From positions 1-64,000 of the forward strand of contig JANXYO010000036.1 of the NCBI GenBank assembly GCA_025356015.1: 64,000 nt of DNA. Direction: 5' to 3'. The translations under genes were made by a program, and so were the position numbers. Below the pieces are notes generated by a model that was not told the DNA's origin, ran no database searches, and saw only the letters and a list, made by a program, of their open reading frames with translations. Of this stretch, positions 54,172-62,966 are shown piece after piece (position 1 is the stretch's first letter; every line of letters begins with the position of its first letter). The stretch is from Spirochaetaceae bacterium. GTDB taxonomy: Bacteria > Spirochaetota > Spirochaetia > Treponematales > Rectinemataceae.

Positions 54172-54803
54172 GGCCGCGCCTCATGTGAGGCCTTCGCGGG
54201 ACCAGAGTTGATCATGAGGACGAGGGTGCTCACCTGCCCCTCGAGCTTGAGTATCGTGAGGTTCACCCTGCTCACCAGATAGTTGTAGAAGATCACCGAG
54301 AACACGGCGACGATGATGCCGCCCACCGTGTTGATGAGGGCCTCGGATACTCCGCTCGCGAGGATCGAGGGGTCGGCCACGGCGCCGAAGCTGCCAAGGA
54401 CCCCAAGGGCGCGCATCGTTCCGGTGACCGTGCCCAAGAGGCCGATGAGGGGGGCGATGTTGGCTATGGTCCCGAGGGCCGCGACATATTTCTCGAGGCG
54501 GGGCACCTCCTGCGCGGCCGCGTCCTTGAGGACCTCCTTCTGCACCTGCTCAGGATAGGCCCGGTTCTCGATGCCGACGCGCATGAGGGCCGAAAAGGGG
54601 GAGAGATTCTGGTCGCAGATGGCCATAGCCTCATCGTAATGCCCCTTTTCCAGGCTCGACCTCACCCTCGAGTAGAGCTTGGCCTCGTCGGTCGAGATGC
54701 GCCGGAAATAAAGGAGTCGCTCTATGATGATGGCAACCGCGAGGCCCGACAGGATCACCAGAATATAGAGGACGGTGCCGCCCTTCGCGAACAACTCCAG
54801 CAT
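54168..54803 (-). CDS. exbB: ExbB/TolQ-family proton channel subunit
   Basis: A 211-residue protein from ATG 54803, preceded by AGGAGG. Three membrane helices: one near residues 8-28 and two near 110-135 and 155-180, with the conserved LGTIANIAPLIGLLGTVTGTM block. It forms the channel with the ExbD-type protein to energise the TonB-like protein. The longer open frame upstream of 54803 is not supported by a ribosome binding site. Confidence 0.93.
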   Translation of the reverse strand: MLELFAKGGTVLYILVILSGLAVAIIIERLLYFRRISTDEAKLYSRVRSSLEKGHYDEAMAICDQNLSPFSALMRVGIENRAYPEQVQKEVLKDAAAQEVPRLEKYVAALGTIANIAPLIGLLGTVTGTMRALGVLGSFGAVADPSILASGVSEALINTVGGIIVAVFSVIFYNYLVSRVNLTILKLEGQVSTLVLMINSGPAKASHEARP

Positions 54804-54939
54804 GATTCCTCCTGAGAACAGAACGGCGCGGCTTTGAGGCAGCGGCCGCCTGGGGACATGGTAGCGCAGGAATCGAGGCTCGACAACAGCCAGGGGCAGC
54901 CTTACCCGCGCCTGGCCTTCGGGGTTATACTCGGGCGCG

Positions 54940-56862
54940 ATGCAGCGAAGCCCGCGCCAGATACTAAAAGCCGTCTTCGGTTTCGATGAATTCAGGCCCC
55001 TCCAGGAGGAGATCATCGCTGCCGTGCTCGCGCGGCGCGACGTCCTCGCCGTCATGCCCACGGGGGGCGGGAAGTCCCTCTGCTACCAGGTCCCGGCCCT
55101 CGTCGACGACGCAGGCGGAGGCCTCGTCCTCGTGGTCTCCCCCCTCATCGCCCTCATGCGCGACCAGGTGGCCTACATGCGCGAGTTCGGCGTCGAGGCC
55201 CGGGTCCTCAACTCGACCCTCACTCCCGACGAATGGAGGGCCAATGCCGAGGCCGCGCGCCGTGGGGAGCTCCGCCTCCTCTACCTCGCGCCCGAGACCC
55301 TGACCTCGGCCCGGGTCCGCGACCTCCTCGACACCCTGGTGACCGAGTCCCGGCTGCGCCTCTTCGCAGTGGACGAGGCCCACTGCATCTCGGAGTGGGG
55401 CCACGACTTCAGGCCCGACTACCGCGCCCTCGGCGCGCTCCGGCAGAGCCTTCGCGGGGTCCCTTGCCTCGCCCTCACGGCGACTGCAACCGAGCGGGTC
55501 CGCGAGGACATAAGGCAGGAGCTCCGCCTCGAGTCGCCCCTCGAGCTGGTCGCCGGCTTCGACAGGCCGAACATCCTCCTCGAGGTGAGAAGGCGGGCCA
55601 AGGTCGTGGACCAGCTCGCCGCCCTCGCAAAGGAATACCCCGGCCGATCTGGCATCGTGTACTGCTTCTCCCGCGCCCGGGCCGAGGAGGTGGCCCGGGC
55701 CCTGAGCGCGATGGGCGTGAAAGCCCTACCCTACCACGCCGGCTTGGGGCCCGACACGAGGTCGCGCAACCAGGACCTCTTCATCGATGACGAGGTCCAG
55801 GTGATCGCCGCCACCACCGCCTTCGGGATGGGCATAGACAAGCCCGACGTCCGCTTCGTGGCCCACGCCGACCTTCCAAAGAGCCTCGAGCAGTATTACC
55901 AGGAGGTCGGCCGCGCGGGCCGTGACGGCCTGCCGGCGCGCGCCGTCCTCTTCTTCGGCTTTGGCGACGTCATGAAGATCAGGGCCCTCCTCGCGCTCGG
56001 GGATCGCGGAGCCTGGGAGGAGTACGGCGAAGGCGACGAGGATCCCGATGCCGAGGCCGCCCGGGCGGCAAGGACGGCGAACGCCGAGGCCTCGCTGCGC
56101 TCGATGCTGCGCTACGCCGAGGGATCTGCCTGCAGACGTGCAACCCTCCTCGCCCACTTCGGGGACAGCTATCCCTCGGGCTCCTGCGCCTCCTGCGACA
56201 TCTGCCTCGGCCTTGGGGAAAAACTCGAGGAGGTCGACCTCACCCTCCAGGCGCATAAGTTCCTCTCCTGCGTGAAGAGGACCGAGGAGCGTTTCGGTGC
56301 CGGCTATGTCGTCGACGTCCTCCTCGGCTCCAAGAACGAGCGCGTGCTCGGCCTTGGGCACTCCAAGCTATCCACCTGGGGCATCGGCAAGGAGTGGACC
56401 AGGAGCCAGTGGCTCGACCTCTCCCGCCAGCTGATCAAGAAGGGCTACCTCGGCAAGGACGAGGAGTACGGAGTGCTCTCCCTCACCTCGAAGGCCTACG
56501 AGGCCTTCCGTGACAAGAATGCGATCCTCGCAGTCCTGCCCCCGCGCGGAAAGAAGACAGCGGCCGAGGCTCAGCAGGTCCGGGCCCAGAAAGGGGAGGC
56601 CCTCCCCTTCGGCCCCGCCGCGGCCGGTTCCGGATCGGGGGAGAAGCTCGAACAGGCCTTGCGCGCCCTGCGCAAGCGCCTCGCCGAGGAGGGAAGGGTC
56701 CCGCCCTACGTCATCTTCTCGGACCGGACCCTCGGGGAGCTCGTTGCCCTGCGTCCCGCCTCGGGCGATGCCCTCCTCGAGGTCTTCGGCCTCGGGCCCA
56801 TCAAGGTCGAGCGCTACGGTGCCTCGATCCTCGCCGCCGTCGCCTCGGCCCGGGCTGGCTAG
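54940..56862 (+). CDS. recQ: ATP-dependent DNA helicase RecQ
   Basis: A 640-residue superfamily 2 helicase. Motif 0 FGFDEFRPLQEEII, motif I MPTGGGKSLCYQ, motif II DEAH, motif III TATA, motif VI QEVGRAGRDG. The RecQ zinc site has Cys in ACRRATLLAHFG and SCASCDICLG, then a winged-helix RQC region and a C-terminal HRDC domain (about 565-640). It unwinds recombination and replication intermediates. It is divergent from exbB and convergent with the sensor kinase gene; the two stop codons abut. Confidence 0.95.
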   Translation: MQRSPRQILKAVFGFDEFRPLQEEIIAAVLARRDVLAVMPTGGGKSLCYQVPALVDDAGGGLVLVVSPLIALMRDQVAYMREFGVEARVLNSTLTPDEWRANAEAARRGELRLLYLAPETLTSARVRDLLDTLVTESRLRLFAVDEAHCISEWGHDFRPDYRALGALRQSLRGVPCLALTATATERVREDIRQELRLESPLELVAGFDRPNILLEVRRRAKVVDQLAALAKEYPGRSGIVYCFSRARAEEVARALSAMGVKALPYHAGLGPDTRSRNQDLFIDDEVQVIAATTAFGMGIDKPDVRFVAHADLPKSLEQYYQEVGRAGRDGLPARAVLFFGFGDVMKIRALLALGDRGAWEEYGEGDEDPDAEAARAARTANAEASLRSMLRYAEGSACRRATLLAHFGDSYPSGSCASCDICLGLGEKLEEVDLTLQAHKFLSCVKRTEERFGAGYVVDVLLGSKNERVLGLGHSKLSTWGIGKEWTRSQWLDLSRQLIKKGYLGKDEEYGVLSLTSKAYEAFRDKNAILAVLPPRGKKTAAEAQQVRAQKGEALPFGPAAAGSGSGEKLEQALRALRKRLAEEGRVPPYVIFSDRTLGELVALRPASGDALLEVFGLGPIKVERYGASILAAVASARAG

Positions 56863-59148
56863 CTAGGCCTCGCCGCCGCCGTGGCGGGCAGGCGGTATCT
56901 CGACCTCCACCACCACGCCTCCCTCGGAGCTGACGTTCAGCCTGCCGTCCACCTGTTCCGTCAGGATCCTCATGATCTTGAAGCCAAGACCTCCGACCGC
57001 CGTCCAGGAAAGGCCCGCGGGCAGGCCCACACCGCGGTCGCTTATGATAATGCGTATATTTCCGGCGCGGTTGAGCTCAAGGCCGAGCGAGACCAACCGC
57101 TCACCCTTCCAATCCACGGGGTAGGCGTATTTGAGGAGGTTGCTGATCGCCTCGTTGACGATGAGGCCGCAGGGGATGGCCAGCTCGAGGGGCATCCTCG
57201 CCTCCCCGAGCTCGAGCCGGAGGGACAGGGACTGCGTCGGCGAGCCGTCCACGAGGTTCCTCGCGATCGATTCCATGTAGGCGCCGAACTCGATGCCACT
57301 GAAGTCCTTCGAGAGATAGACGAGCTCGTGGACGTCGGCCATCGCGCCCACACGGCCCGAGGCCTCGAGGAGGGCATCCCGGATCGCATCGCCCGTTGGC
57401 CCGCCGGGGAGGCTGGCGCCCTGCAGGGAAAGCAGGCTCGTGATGAGCTGGAGGTTGTTCTTGACCCTGTGGTGGATCTCCCTGAGGAGGGCCTCCTTCT
57501 CGCCGAGCGAGTGTCTCAGGAGGTCCTCATGGGCCCGGCGGCTCGTGATGTCCTCCACCATGCCGATGATCGAGCAGGGCGCCGAAGGGATGCAGAGGAC
57601 CGAGGCTGTCAGCCGGGCCCAGATGACCCGGCCGTCCTTCCTGAGATAGCGTTTCTCGACCTGGTAGGAATCGCCTGATCCGGCCATGAGGCTGAGGTAA
57701 AGATCCCAGCCCGGCTCCCGGTCATCTGGATGGGTGATCTCCATGAAGCTCAGACCCATGAGCTCGGCCTTGGTGTAGTCGAGCATGGTGGTGAGAGAGG
57801 TGTTCACCTTCAGGAAGCGCCCGCCCTCGTCGACGAGGGCCATCCCGATGCCGGCGTTCTCGAATATGGTCCGGAATCGTTCCTCGCTCTCGGTAAGGGA
57901 AGCCTCGGCCAGCTTGCGCTCGGATATGTCGCGCACCACGGAACAGGTCCCCACGCCCCTGCCCAACTCGTCCCTGATGAGGAAGATGTGCAGCTCGACG
58001 GGGACCATGCTCCCGTCCTTGCGCCTGTATTCCTTCTCGAAGATCTCCGAGTAGCCGCGTGAGAAGACCTGTTCCTCCATGATCCTCATCTGGGGAGCGC
58101 GCCACTTCTCCACGGTGAGGTCGAAGACGCTCATCGCGGCCAGCTCCTCGGACGAATAACCCACCAGTTCCCGGAAGGCGGGGTTGCTCGCAAGATACCG
58201 GCCATCAAGGTCGGCGATCGTATAGCCATCCCTGATGCTGTCATGGAGCCTTCGGAACATGAGCTCCGATTGCCGCTTCTCCTCGTCTACGCGCCTCAGC
58301 TCGGCCTCGACTTCCCCGGCCCTGCGGAAAATGCGCTGCGAGGCCCTGAGGACGACAAGCACGGTCAGGGCCAGGAACAGGAGGGTGATCGCCGCCGAGA
58401 CCAGGGCTACATTGTAGCTCCCCCTGGCCGCCCTCTCCTGGACCACGCCGGCCGCGAGGGTGGAGAGGGCGACCACGGGCACTACGCTCCGCATGAGCCT
58501 CGCGTCCGTCGACCAGCCCCAGAAGCGGCGCGTGAGAGGCGCAGCCGGGCCGGCCGAAACGAGGATGGCCAGGCCCCAGGACAGGAAACCGAGCGAGGTT
58601 GGCGCGGCGAGGGGGATGGTGGTTCCGCCATACAGGAGGGGCGCCTCGAACAGGTAGCCGAGGAGGGCGACGAGGCCAGCCATGGTCATGAGGATGCCAA
58701 TGACCCCGCCCGCAGTCTTGGCCCAACTTTTGTCTCCCCTAACCAGGTCCAGGTGGAGACCTGTCGCGCCCGAGCCCGCGAGGAAGAGGGCGCCGGTGTA
58801 GGGAGACATGCGCCCGAGCGGAAATGGCCCGAGCCATTCGGAGACGGGTAAGAGGAGGCCGCTGAGGCTGAGGTCAAGGCCGAAGAGGCTGCCGATGACC
58901 TTGAGGCTGCCATAGAGACCGATGAGGGCCAAAGCCAGGCCGAAAACGATGCGGAGCCGCGGGCGGTCCCTCCTAAGCCGGCTGCCAGCGAGGACGGTTC
59001 CGACAATGATGAAGCACAGGGCCGTATCGGGGGCGGCGGGGAGGAATGAGCCGCCGAAGCTCGCGAGGGCCCGCAAGCCAAGCCCCCAGCCAAGAAGAGC
59101 CAGAAGACCGATCGCCGATACGAACAGGCCAATAGAGATGACTGCCAT
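56863..59148 (-). CDS. PAS-domain sensor histidine kinase (HisKA_2 type)
   Basis: About 761 residues from ATG 59148. The frame is open to a TTG at 59226, which adds 26 residues, and no start has a good ribosome binding site. About eight membrane helices (residues 1-290) form the sensor. Two PAS domains follow (RLHDSIRDGYTIADLDGRY, then IFENAGIGMALVDEGGRF), then a HisKA_2 block EIHHRVKNNLQLITSLLSLQ and a HATPase domain with NEAISNLLKYA and GLGFKIM. Kinases of this family often signal to a stand-alone receiver. No partner is adjacent. Confidence 0.88.
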   Translation of the reverse strand: MAVISIGLFVSAIGLLALLGWGLGLRALASFGGSFLPAAPDTALCFIIVGTVLAGSRLRRDRPRLRIVFGLALALIGLYGSLKVIGSLFGLDLSLSGLLLPVSEWLGPFPLGRMSPYTGALFLAGSGATGLHLDLVRGDKSWAKTAGGVIGILMTMAGLVALLGYLFEAPLLYGGTTIPLAAPTSLGFLSWGLAILVSAGPAAPLTRRFWGWSTDARLMRSVVPVVALSTLAAGVVQERAARGSYNVALVSAAITLLFLALTVLVVLRASQRIFRRAGEVEAELRRVDEEKRQSELMFRRLHDSIRDGYTIADLDGRYLASNPAFRELVGYSSEELAAMSVFDLTVEKWRAPQMRIMEEQVFSRGYSEIFEKEYRRKDGSMVPVELHIFLIRDELGRGVGTCSVVRDISERKLAEASLTESEERFRTIFENAGIGMALVDEGGRFLKVNTSLTTMLDYTKAELMGLSFMEITHPDDREPGWDLYLSLMAGSGDSYQVEKRYLRKDGRVIWARLTASVLCIPSAPCSIIGMVEDITSRRAHEDLLRHSLGEKEALLREIHHRVKNNLQLITSLLSLQGASLPGGPTGDAIRDALLEASGRVGAMADVHELVYLSKDFSGIEFGAYMESIARNLVDGSPTQSLSLRLELGEARMPLELAIPCGLIVNEAISNLLKYAYPVDWKGERLVSLGLELNRAGNIRIIISDRGVGLPAGLSWTAVGGLGFKIMRILTEQVDGRLNVSSEGGVVVEVEIPPARHGGGEA

Positions 59149-59226
59149 GTCCGCGCGTCGGAACCGGGGCGATCGACTCGATCCGGTCCCCGGAGCAGTC
59201 ACCCCCGATCCATCGGGCCCAATCAA

Positions 59227-59556
59227 GGCTTTGCCAAGGCCTCTCCGCGCCTGGTTGTGATCGAGCCGTCTATCAGAAACCCCGGATCAGGCACAGGCCA
59301 GGACCCGGAAGGCAATGGGCATTTCATGTTCTCCCCCTACGCCTCGGTGGCGCACCGCTCCCCGGCGTGTCGCCGGGGGCAAAAGTAGCGGGAGGCTTGG
59401 ATCTCCCAGTCTTAAAGATACGACCAAATTAACAATTAGCATTATCATTTCAGCGTATTGATCCGCGAATGCTCCCCGGAGCGGGCCGCGATCACTCCCG
59501 CCCCGGAATCCACAAACTTCCCACGGCTCCCCCACTCTCGCGCTATAATTGGCCGG
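59227..59556. other. Intergenic region between divergent genes
   Basis: About 330 bp with no gene I can support. It has an AT-rich stretch near 59415-59455 with AATTAACAATTAGC. A GC-rich hairpin CCCCGGCG-N4-CGCCGGGG lies at 59360-59379. It probably carries the promoter of the sensor kinase and, at its right end, that of the lipoprotein gene. Confidence 0.55.
59544..59549 (+). promoter_or_regulatory. Consensus -10 box just before the lipoprotein start codon
   Basis: TATAAT lies only seven bases before the ATG at 59557. A transcript starting at the usual distance would begin at or next to the ATG, so the message may be leaderless. There is no Shine-Dalgarno sequence before the ATG, in line with that. 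No good -35 box is visible. Confidence 0.45.
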
Positions 59557-61170
59557 ATGAGAATCAACTCCGTCAGTGCTGGCATCGCCGCCGCCACGAT
59601 AGTGTCACTCTCCTTCGTCCTCTCCTGCGCCAGTTCTGGGGGCTCGAGCTACGCCGATACGCGTTCTTCCGAGTCCTCGGCGGCCTCAAGGGCAAGGGCC
59701 GCCCAGGCCTCCAAGAGCGAGCCTCCCCCCAGCTCGGCGCCCCCTAGCTCGGCTCCCTCGGATTCGCGAAACCAGGGCGGGGATTCAGGAGGCGGCCTCT
59801 TCGCATTCCTATTTGGCTCCCCTTCCCGGGAGGCCGCGCCTCCAGTGCCAAGCGGTACCCTCGCCATCCTTGGCCTGCCCTCCGGTGCTATCCTCTTTGT
59901 CGATGGCAGCATCCAGCTCCTTTCCACCCTATCCCTCCCTGTCGGCGAGCACGAGGTGCGGGTGAGCCGCTTCGGCTACGAGGACTACCTCGGGAGCTCC
60001 ACTATCATCGAGGGCGCCCGGGCCGAGCTGAAAGTGGAGCTCGCGCCCGCCCCCTTCTCGGTGCGTGGTGTTGAGCCCGGGACCGAGGCTTTCGACCCGG
60101 GCGATCCCGGCTTTCTCGGTGGCTGCGAAATCCTGCTCGAGGCCACGGCGGCGGGCTCGGCCCAGGTCGCCATCACCGACGCCCAAGATCGGCTCGTCCG
60201 CAGGCTTCCTGCCGCGACGATCAGACAGGAGAGGACCCTCCTGCGCTGGGACGGGCGCGACGAACAGGGGCACCGCGTCGCTCCGGGTGACTACAGGATC
60301 CTGGTCGAGGCCCTTGGCGAAGACGGAGTCTCCTCACGGGCCGAGGCCGGCGTAAGCGTCGAACGGGGGCTCTTCGTGCGTTCCACGAGCCTGTACTCGG
60401 GGGTCTCTGGCGCCATGTTCGCCCCCGATGCGCGGGTCCTCCCTTCGGGGGGAGCCGAGTTCGAGGTCGGCGCCCTCGGCCACCTCGTGCCAAGCCAGTC
60501 TGGCATAACGGGCCGGGCCACCGCCCAGGCCGGCCTCAGACTGGGCCTAGGTGGTGGGCCATCAGGCACTGGCTATGAGCTTGACCTTTCGACCATGGGT
60601 ATCTTCCATCCCGGCGATCCCGAGGCCAACCAGATAGACGCTTTTGAGGTGACCGGGGCGCTGAAATACGCCTTTATCACAGGACCAGAATCAGCGGCCA
60701 TCTACGCCAAGGCCACCTGGTCCTCATTCTACGACCCCGCGGCAGGGGGCTGGCCCAGCGACTGGGACGGGCCGACCCGCTTCGGCGGACTATCGGTCGG
60801 TCTGCCGATCGAGGAGGCCTCGGACAATCTGCGGCTCTTCGTGGCGCCCGAGCTCCAGAGCTCGACCTTCTTCCCCGGCTACGGGACAGACCTCAGCTGG
60901 AATGTCCCTGGCTTCTTCGTCTGGGCCTACCTCCGAGGAGGCTTCGAGGTCACGATCGAGAACCTGTCCTTCGCCGTATCGGGGGCCCTGCGGAGCCAGC
61001 CCTTTACCGGAGCAGCGCTCGCGCTCCGCCAACCGGCCTCGGTCGGGGCCGAGATACGCTGGCACTCGCCCTCCTCACCCCTTATCATTTCCTTCCTCAT
61101 GACGGGAGAAATCAGGAACAGTTACGATTATTACCTGAGCAGCGGGATCGGCGTGGGACTCAGGCTATGA
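59557..61170 (+). CDS. PEGA-domain lipoprotein with FlgD-like and C-terminal barrel-like regions
   Basis: A 537-residue protein. The signal peptide ends in a lipobox LSC (Cys near 24). A Ser/Gly/Pro-rich linker follows, then a PEGA domain (GTLAILGLPSGAILFVDG to the ELAPAPF end, about residues 100-170). Next is a FlgD-like Ig fold (AITDAQDRLVRRL, RWDGRDEQGHRVAPGDYRI). The last 280 residues have many alternating strands (for example GYELDLSTMG, EFEVGALGHL, NSYDYYLSSGIGVGLRL), like an outer-membrane barrel. It may bind the cell wall and span or line the outer membrane. It overlaps the next gene by four bases. Confidence 0.8.
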   Translation: MRINSVSAGIAAATIVSLSFVLSCASSGGSSYADTRSSESSAASRARAAQASKSEPPPSSAPPSSAPSDSRNQGGDSGGGLFAFLFGSPSREAAPPVPSGTLAILGLPSGAILFVDGSIQLLSTLSLPVGEHEVRVSRFGYEDYLGSSTIIEGARAELKVELAPAPFSVRGVEPGTEAFDPGDPGFLGGCEILLEATAAGSAQVAITDAQDRLVRRLPAATIRQERTLLRWDGRDEQGHRVAPGDYRILVEALGEDGVSSRAEAGVSVERGLFVRSTSLYSGVSGAMFAPDARVLPSGGAEFEVGALGHLVPSQSGITGRATAQAGLRLGLGGGPSGTGYELDLSTMGIFHPGDPEANQIDAFEVTGALKYAFITGPESAAIYAKATWSSFYDPAAGGWPSDWDGPTRFGGLSVGLPIEEASDNLRLFVAPELQSSTFFPGYGTDLSWNVPGFFVWAYLRGGFEVTIENLSFAVSGALRSQPFTGAALALRQPASVGAEIRWHSPSSPLIISFLMTGEIRNSYDYYLSSGIGVGLRL

Positions 61171-61733
61171 CCAAATATGCCGCCTTCCTGCGAGGGATCA
61201 ACGTCTCGGGGCAGAAGAGCATAAAGATGGCCGAGCTCCGCAAGTCTTGCATGGCCGAGGGCCTCCTTGAGGTGGAGACCTACATACAGAGCGGGAACAT
61301 CGTCTTCTCCTGCGAGCCCCTCGCGGACGGCGGGCCCGCAAAGCGGATATCGGCACTGATACTTGATGCATACGGTTTCGAGGTCGCCGTCATCGCGAAA
61401 AGCGCTAAGGAGCTGGCGGGCATTGTGGCCGCGAACCCCCTCGCGCGACCCGGAGCGTGCGAGCCCAAGGGACTCTACGCAACCCTCCTCGAGCGGCCTC
61501 CCATTCCGGCCGACATGAAGGTCCTCGCGGCGAGGGCGAGCGAGCGCTACGAACTCGTGGGAGATGTCATCTACACCTGCTATGCGAGGGGATATGGGAA
61601 GTCAGAGTTCTCGAACAACTTCATCGAGCGCGTCCTCAAGCTGTCGGCGACGACGCGCAACTGGAACACAATGCTAAAGGTCAGCGAAATGGCGGGATCC
61701 TTTAGGTCCCCCGGGACCCGTTTCGCATCTTGA
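61167..61733 (+). CDS. DUF1697-family protein
   Basis: A 188-residue cytoplasmic protein. The family start YAAFLRGINVSGQ is clear, followed by YIQSGNIVFSC and the TTRNWNTMLKVSEMA C-terminal block. The function of DUF1697 is not known. Its ATG overlaps the lipoprotein stop codon. Confidence 0.92.
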   Translation: MTKYAAFLRGINVSGQKSIKMAELRKSCMAEGLLEVETYIQSGNIVFSCEPLADGGPAKRISALILDAYGFEVAVIAKSAKELAGIVAANPLARPGACEPKGLYATLLERPPIPADMKVLAARASERYELVGDVIYTCYARGYGKSEFSNNFIERVLKLSATTRNWNTMLKVSEMAGSFRSPGTRFAS

Positions 61734-61779
61734 ACCCTTGGGGCACCGGCTGGATCTGGGCGAAAAAGTTAGCTTTGAG

Positions 61780-61808
61780 TTGCGCCAAAAAACAAAAGGC
61801 ACTAGAGT
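61780..61808 (+). promoter_or_regulatory. Candidate promoter of the outer-membrane protein gene
   Basis: TTGCGC (61780-61785) and TAGAGT (61803-61808) are 17 bases apart with an A-rich spacer. They lie 39-67 bases before the ATG at 61847. Confidence 0.5.
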
Positions 61809-61846
61809 GTCAGCAGTCGCATTCAACATCTTCACAGGGAGGAATC

Positions 61847-62854
61847 ATGAAGAAAGCTCTTATCCTGGTGCTATTGATCGCCATGGTGGCGCCAATCTTT
61901 GCAGACGATGCCTTGGTCATGCCCGCGGGAGTGATCCGGGTTTACGCCACCGGGGCCTATGCCACAATAAACAAGGCCTATGACTCCGATAGCAAGGCCC
62001 AGGACACCAACAAGGTCACGATTGGGAATATTGGCGCCGCGGCGGAATTCGGCATCAACGATTGGATCACGGCGGCGGCCCAATGGGCGCCCGGCTACAA
62101 TGTCAGTTCGTCGATCGATAAAGCTCCCAAGGCTACCCTCGCCGACAGTGCCGACGTCTTCCTTGGTGCGAAGGTGCAGATCATCGGACCCAAGGCACCG
62201 GTGCAGAACGACATGATGCGTTTCGCCGTCGCCGCCGGTATCAAGGTTCCAACGAGCAAGCCCGACTGGAAGACCGAATTCACGAACCAGCAGGCAGGCA
62301 AGGACTTCCTCGCCGCCCCGGCAGACAACCAGGTCCTGGGTCTGGGCGGCCGCGGCTACTTCGATTACATCATCAGCGACAAGATCTTCCTCAACATCTA
62401 CAGCGAATTCATCGCCTATCCCGCCGCGGTTGATGTGAAGGACACCTCGACGACTGGCTTCGGCACAGTCGCAGGAACCCAGCTGGCGACCAGCGATCCA
62501 ACCTACAACCCCAGCCTCAAGTACGGCTATGATCTCACCCTGGAGTTCGAGCCCCATTTCACGACCATGATCGCCGATGGCCTTGAATTCGGAGCTGGCC
62601 TGCCTTTCACCTACAAATTGAACCCAGGCCTCACGGTCAGCGGTGACAAGTACAATGCCATCACCGCGGCCAACAACTTCGCGGTCGATGCTTCGAACAG
62701 CCTCACCGTTGGACCGAACGTCTCCCTGTTCTTCCAGAAGACCTTCCTCCCCATCGAGGCAAAGCTCGGCTATACCCTGCCCCTGGCAGGCAAGAACAGC
62801 CAGGCCACCAGCATCATCACCCTGCAGGTGAAGTTCTACGCCAAGTTCTACTGA
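61847..62854 (+). CDS. Outer-membrane beta-barrel protein, probable channel
   Basis: A 335-residue protein from ATG 61847 with GGGAGG upstream. A signal peptide (about residues 1-20, ending PIFA) is followed by alternating amphipathic strands ending in LQVKFYAKFY, a terminal aromatic residue as in outer-membrane barrels. Blocks such as WITAAAQWAPGYNV, FFQKTFLPIEAKLGYTLP and RGYFDYIISDKIFLNIYSE are typical strands. It probably forms a channel or pore; no family is named with confidence. A-T content of this gene is higher than that of its neighbours, and a promoter and strong terminator flank it, as for an abundant protein. Confidence 0.8.
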   Translation: MKKALILVLLIAMVAPIFADDALVMPAGVIRVYATGAYATINKAYDSDSKAQDTNKVTIGNIGAAAEFGINDWITAAAQWAPGYNVSSSIDKAPKATLADSADVFLGAKVQIIGPKAPVQNDMMRFAVAAGIKVPTSKPDWKTEFTNQQAGKDFLAAPADNQVLGLGGRGYFDYIISDKIFLNIYSEFIAYPAAVDVKDTSTTGFGTVAGTQLATSDPTYNPSLKYGYDLTLEFEPHFTTMIADGLEFGAGLPFTYKLNPGLTVSGDKYNAITAANNFAVDASNSLTVGPNVSLFFQKTFLPIEAKLGYTLPLAGKNSQATSIITLQVKFYAKFY

Positions 62855-62870
62855 GCCCATCCGTCCATGA

Positions 62871-62904
62871 GAAAAGCCCCGGCGTTCTGCCGGGGCTTTT
62901 CTTT
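62871..62904 (+). terminator. Strong Rho-independent terminator
   Basis: GAAAAGCCCCGGC (62871-62883) pairs perfectly with GCCGGGGCTTTTC (62889-62901) around a GTTCT loop, followed by TTT. It ends the outer-membrane protein gene and can also serve the leftward gene. Confidence 0.93.
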
Positions 62905-62966
62905 GATCTTGGGCCGCCAAGCCTCGAAGGCTGGCGTCCGCTTTCGCAACTATAGGTGCAAAGGCC

